From assembly GCA_965218205.1 (NCBI GenBank), contig OZ244590.1, positions 1,736,001 to 1,800,000 on the forward strand: 64,000 nucleotides of DNA. Reading direction: 5' to 3'. Shown here piece after piece: positions 61,901 through 64,000 of the stretch. Below the pieces are notes generated by a model, which was not told the origin of the DNA, did not search any database, and saw only the letters and a list, made by a program, of their open reading frames with translations. How positions within the stretch are numbered: the stretch's first letter is position 1; every line of letters starts with the position of its first letter. A program made the translations under genes and the position numbers. Source of the DNA: CBDDCA01 sp965218205 (GTDB taxonomy: Bacteria > Spirochaetota > Spirochaetia > WTKD01 > G963693115).

Positions 61901-63222
61901 TCACTCCTGCGTAATCTCGTACATTGGGTGCTTGCCAGATTACTACTATGCTTGTTGCTCCTCCTACGGCACTTACATTGGTCGCGGGCTTTGTTGTTTT
62001 GTCGGTTGTTGCTTGTTCTTTTGACACTGCAGTGGAGTATTTTCCGTTTTGAGAGACATACACTTCTACTTTGTACATAAGCGTGCCGTAGAGTTTTGTG
62101 AGTGCTATGCCATCTTTTGCTACATACACAGTGGCGTATTCTTTGGCTTGTGCAGTTGCTCCGCTGACATTGGTTGCACTGGTATCTTTGTCTATTGTCT
62201 CCTCTGCTACTACTGTCTTTGTTGCGGTTGCTGTTACTCGTACTAAGAGGCTTTTTGCTGTGCTCCCTGTTCCAAAGGCAAAGCTCCCCCACTTGATAAG
62301 CAGGCTTTCATCGGCTGGGCTATTGTCTTTATCGTTTGCTGTTACGCTAAGGTTTGCCTCTGGCAGTGCTGTTACTGTTTGTGAAAGCTGGGATGCTTGC
62401 ACGCCTGTCAGTACTGTTGTAGGACTGCTTGTGTTGTCATTTCTGTCTTTGTAGCGTATTTCTACATCATAGGCTATGCCTGCAAGTGTGGAGATATTTG
62501 GAAGCGTAACTTCTCCTTGCTGTAGGTTCTGCACGGTAGCTTGTGCAAGCACTGTGCCACCAGTCGTGCTTTTTACCACTATTGTTGCTTCTGCTATGTC
62601 TGTCTTGCCTGATGCTAGTCGCTCTTTGTCCCATGTTATCTTTATGCCATCCCCCGACTTCTCCACTCCTACTTGTGTCAATGTGTCTTGTGGGGTAGTG
62701 GTATCTATCAGTGTTGTCACAGAGCGGGTTGTTTTTGGTGATACTTCTGTGTCTGAGCCTGATCTTGATTTCTGGGCTTCTATCTCTACTGTGTAGTTAG
62801 TGAGAGCTTGTAAGCCTTTGAGTTTGTACGATTGTCCTTGTTGAAACAATGCACGATATTCTATTGCAGGAACACGCACTTGTATGACTTGGGCTGGTGC
62901 GGTAGAGGTAGCTTTTACTACTACATGCGTGGCTTCGCTTGGGGCTTGCCAGCGTAATGAGAGCGTCCCGTCATTGCCTGCTGGCTGTATCTGCACATTG
63001 GACAGTGATGCAAGGGTCGGGGTTACTGGTGGTGTTACCCCTCCTCCCCCTGATGAGGAACTGCTACTGCCCTCCGAACATCCTACGAGTACGAGGGTAG
63101 CTATTGCTAGCACTAAAAACAGTGCAACGAGAGTTATGCTTTGCTTATATCGAGAGTGTACCCCCCCCCCCCCCGATTTTTTTCACGCTGTATAGCTCTT
63201 TGCTTTTGTAGCTATCGTTCAT
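58920..63222 (-). CDS. Giant surface lipoprotein B: FN3-like plus BspA-like repeats, frameshifted at poly-G (phase OFF)
   Basis: Paralogue of lipoprotein A. ATG at 63222 (AAGGAG 7-8 nt upstream) opens MNDSYKSKELYSVKK and then A7-G14; in this arrangement translation stops four codons after the glycines. One base fewer restores the full frame of 1433 aa: signal peptide, lipobox LVLVGC, about nine FN3-like modules, the VSAEVGKTPAVN beta domain and BspA/DUF285 repeats (FNQDIGDWDVSKV). A GTG at 63113 inside the signal sequence is not a plausible real start. It lacks one module of about 150 aa present in A. Coding frame is otherwise free of damage, so it is a switched-off, not a decayed, gene. Confidence 0.88.
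63161..63174 (-). repeat. G14 homopolymer (contingency tract) in lipoprotein B
   Basis: Fourteen C on the plus strand, preceded on the coding strand by A7 (A6 in lipoprotein A). The extra A puts the lipoprotein out of frame; G13 or G16 would restore it. Confidence 0.95.
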
Positions 63223-63356
63223 AGAAATACTCCTTACTATTTGTTTTATTGTATATAGCATTATACACAGTAATATTATAGTACAAAATGCTATTAATTG
63301 TTCCGTGATACAAGTACTATTAGATATAGATAGCACATAAGAGAGCAGCACTACAA

Positions 63357-64000
63357 TCATCCTACTTCCATCATTGTAATAGCTTTATGTACTCCTTGCG
63401 TTGGCATATCAGATTTCTGTAAAGAGCATGTAAGACTGTATCGCCATTTTCTTGCTCCTGGTTGTCCGTTAAAAAAAGGAATAAGATGACGTATAGCATG
63501 TAAAATATATGTTCTCTCTTTCGTGTTTTGTGTGCTTGTCATACAAGATTCCAGATATTCAGCATAGCACTGAGCAATAGCAAATATCACCTTACGTGAA
63601 ATAGGAGTATTGTTACTTTCCATTGTACATGCCCTATTATCTGCTTTCTTTCCAAAAAATAGACTATCAGCATGATAAAATAGCATAGGATTTTCTATTG
63701 CTAATCGCCCTATCATAACAGCAGCAACATGACGTAAATGCTCTTTCGCCTGTACAAAGTTTTTTATTCCTCCATTTATTTCTATAGGAACAGGAGCAGA
63801 AGTAGCAATGCGATATACATCATCATAGCGAAGTGGCGGAATATCTCTATTCTGCTTAGGACTAAGCCCTCCAAGTATAGCAATACGAGCGTGTATTGTA
63901 AGAGCATCTATCCCCGCATTACACATTGAGGAAACAAAATGCTCTAAATATTCATATGTATCATATACAGGCATGCCAAATTTAGTACCATCAAGCCCTA
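63357..64000 (-). CDS. dusA: tRNA-dihydrouridine synthase DusA, N-terminus beyond the window
   Basis: C-terminal 214 codons. TIHARIAILGGLSPKQNRDIPPLRYDDVY is the DusA form of the Dus family (catalytic-domain strand with His-Ala-Arg), EINGGI and VMIGRLAIENP are FMN-phosphate-binding loops, and FNGQPGARKWRYSLT belongs to the C-terminal helical domain. Reduces uridines 20/20a in tRNA D-loops. The protein reads open through the window edge, with no interruption. Confidence 0.93.
   Translation of the reverse strand, partial: GLDGTKFGMPVYDTYEYLEHFVSSMCNAGIDALTIHARIAILGGLSPKQNRDIPPLRYDDVYRIATSAPVPIEINGGIKNFVQAKEHLRHVAAVMIGRLAIENPMLFYHADSLFFGKKADNRACTMESNNTPISRKVIFAIAQCYAEYLESCMTSTQNTKERTYILHAIRHLIPFFNGQPGARKWRYSLTCSLQKSDMPTQGVHKAITMMEVG

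Noticed and set aside
58920..63113. GTG at 63113 as true start of lipoprotein B
   Set aside because: It falls inside the hydrophobic core of the signal peptide, with no ribosome site; homology to A continues upstream to the poly-G tract and the ATG at 63222.

Overview
The window is low-GC bacterial DNA from a spirochaete. The best single marker is a flagellar filament outer-layer protein (FlaA family, 5862-6884), which is specific to the sheathed periplasmic flagella of Spirochaetota. Numerous lipoproteins with lipobox cysteines and poly-G tracts in surface-protein genes fit a Treponema-like relative; genus cannot be fixed from sequence reading alone. No rRNA, CRISPR array or intact insertion sequence was seen. 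Three tRNAs (Val-GAC, Leu-TAA, Phe-GAA) are present.

Layout. 1-5.2 kb: nusA-infB-rbfA-truB translation/transcription operon (minus), with tRNA-Val upstream. 5.3-7.7 kb: an orphan gene, flaA, an orphan RarA C-terminal domain and a MarR regulator. 7.8-10.5 kb: accessory island with a small coiled-coil protein, a DNA methyltransferase and a PD-(D/E)XK nuclease (restriction-modification), next to a decayed IS1595-type transposase. 10.6-16.4 kb: a tight operon of PseG-like/methyltransferase fusion, ATP-grasp enzyme, N-acetylmuramoyl-L-alanine amidase, GerMN-like protein and DJ-1-like protein. 16.6-21.3 kb: giant FN3/BspA-like lipoprotein 'A'. 21.5-35.6 kb: housekeeping (exonuclease, phosphohexomutase, HAD phosphatase, RNA m5C methyltransferase, argG, mutL, rpsU) mixed with envelope proteins. 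35.6-40.4 kb: recJ-darT-darG-M23 peptidase, i.e. a DNA ADP-ribosylation toxin-antitoxin pair embedded between recJ and an envelope peptidase. 40.5-46.1 kb: tRNA-Phe, a sigma-70 family factor, two TPR proteins (one fused to DUF2971), a broken membrane-protein gene. 46.2-58.7 kb: dcd, glycosyltransferase, nucleosidase-like protein, mgtE, murB, topA, MATE transporter, rsmG, hpf. 58.9-63.2 kb: giant lipoprotein 'B', paralogue of A. 63.4-64 kb: dusA, cut by the window edge.

The most interesting signals are regulatory. (1) Lipoproteins A and B each carry a G14 tract inside the signal-peptide region; A is in frame (ON), B is out of frame (OFF), so this is a phase-variable surface-protein pair that also shows mosaic gene-conversion-like similarity. 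(2) Ten genes have a TATAAT/TATACT hexamer only 6-9 nt upstream of the start codon and mostly lack a Shine-Dalgarno, which predicts widespread leaderless mRNAs beside a normal Shine-Dalgarno class. (3) rpsU appears to start at an AUC codon behind a perfect Shine-Dalgarno. (4) Both TPR genes have a 5' leader whose inverted repeat buries the start codon. (5) The DUF2971-TPR gene contains perfect 102-bp repeat duplications.
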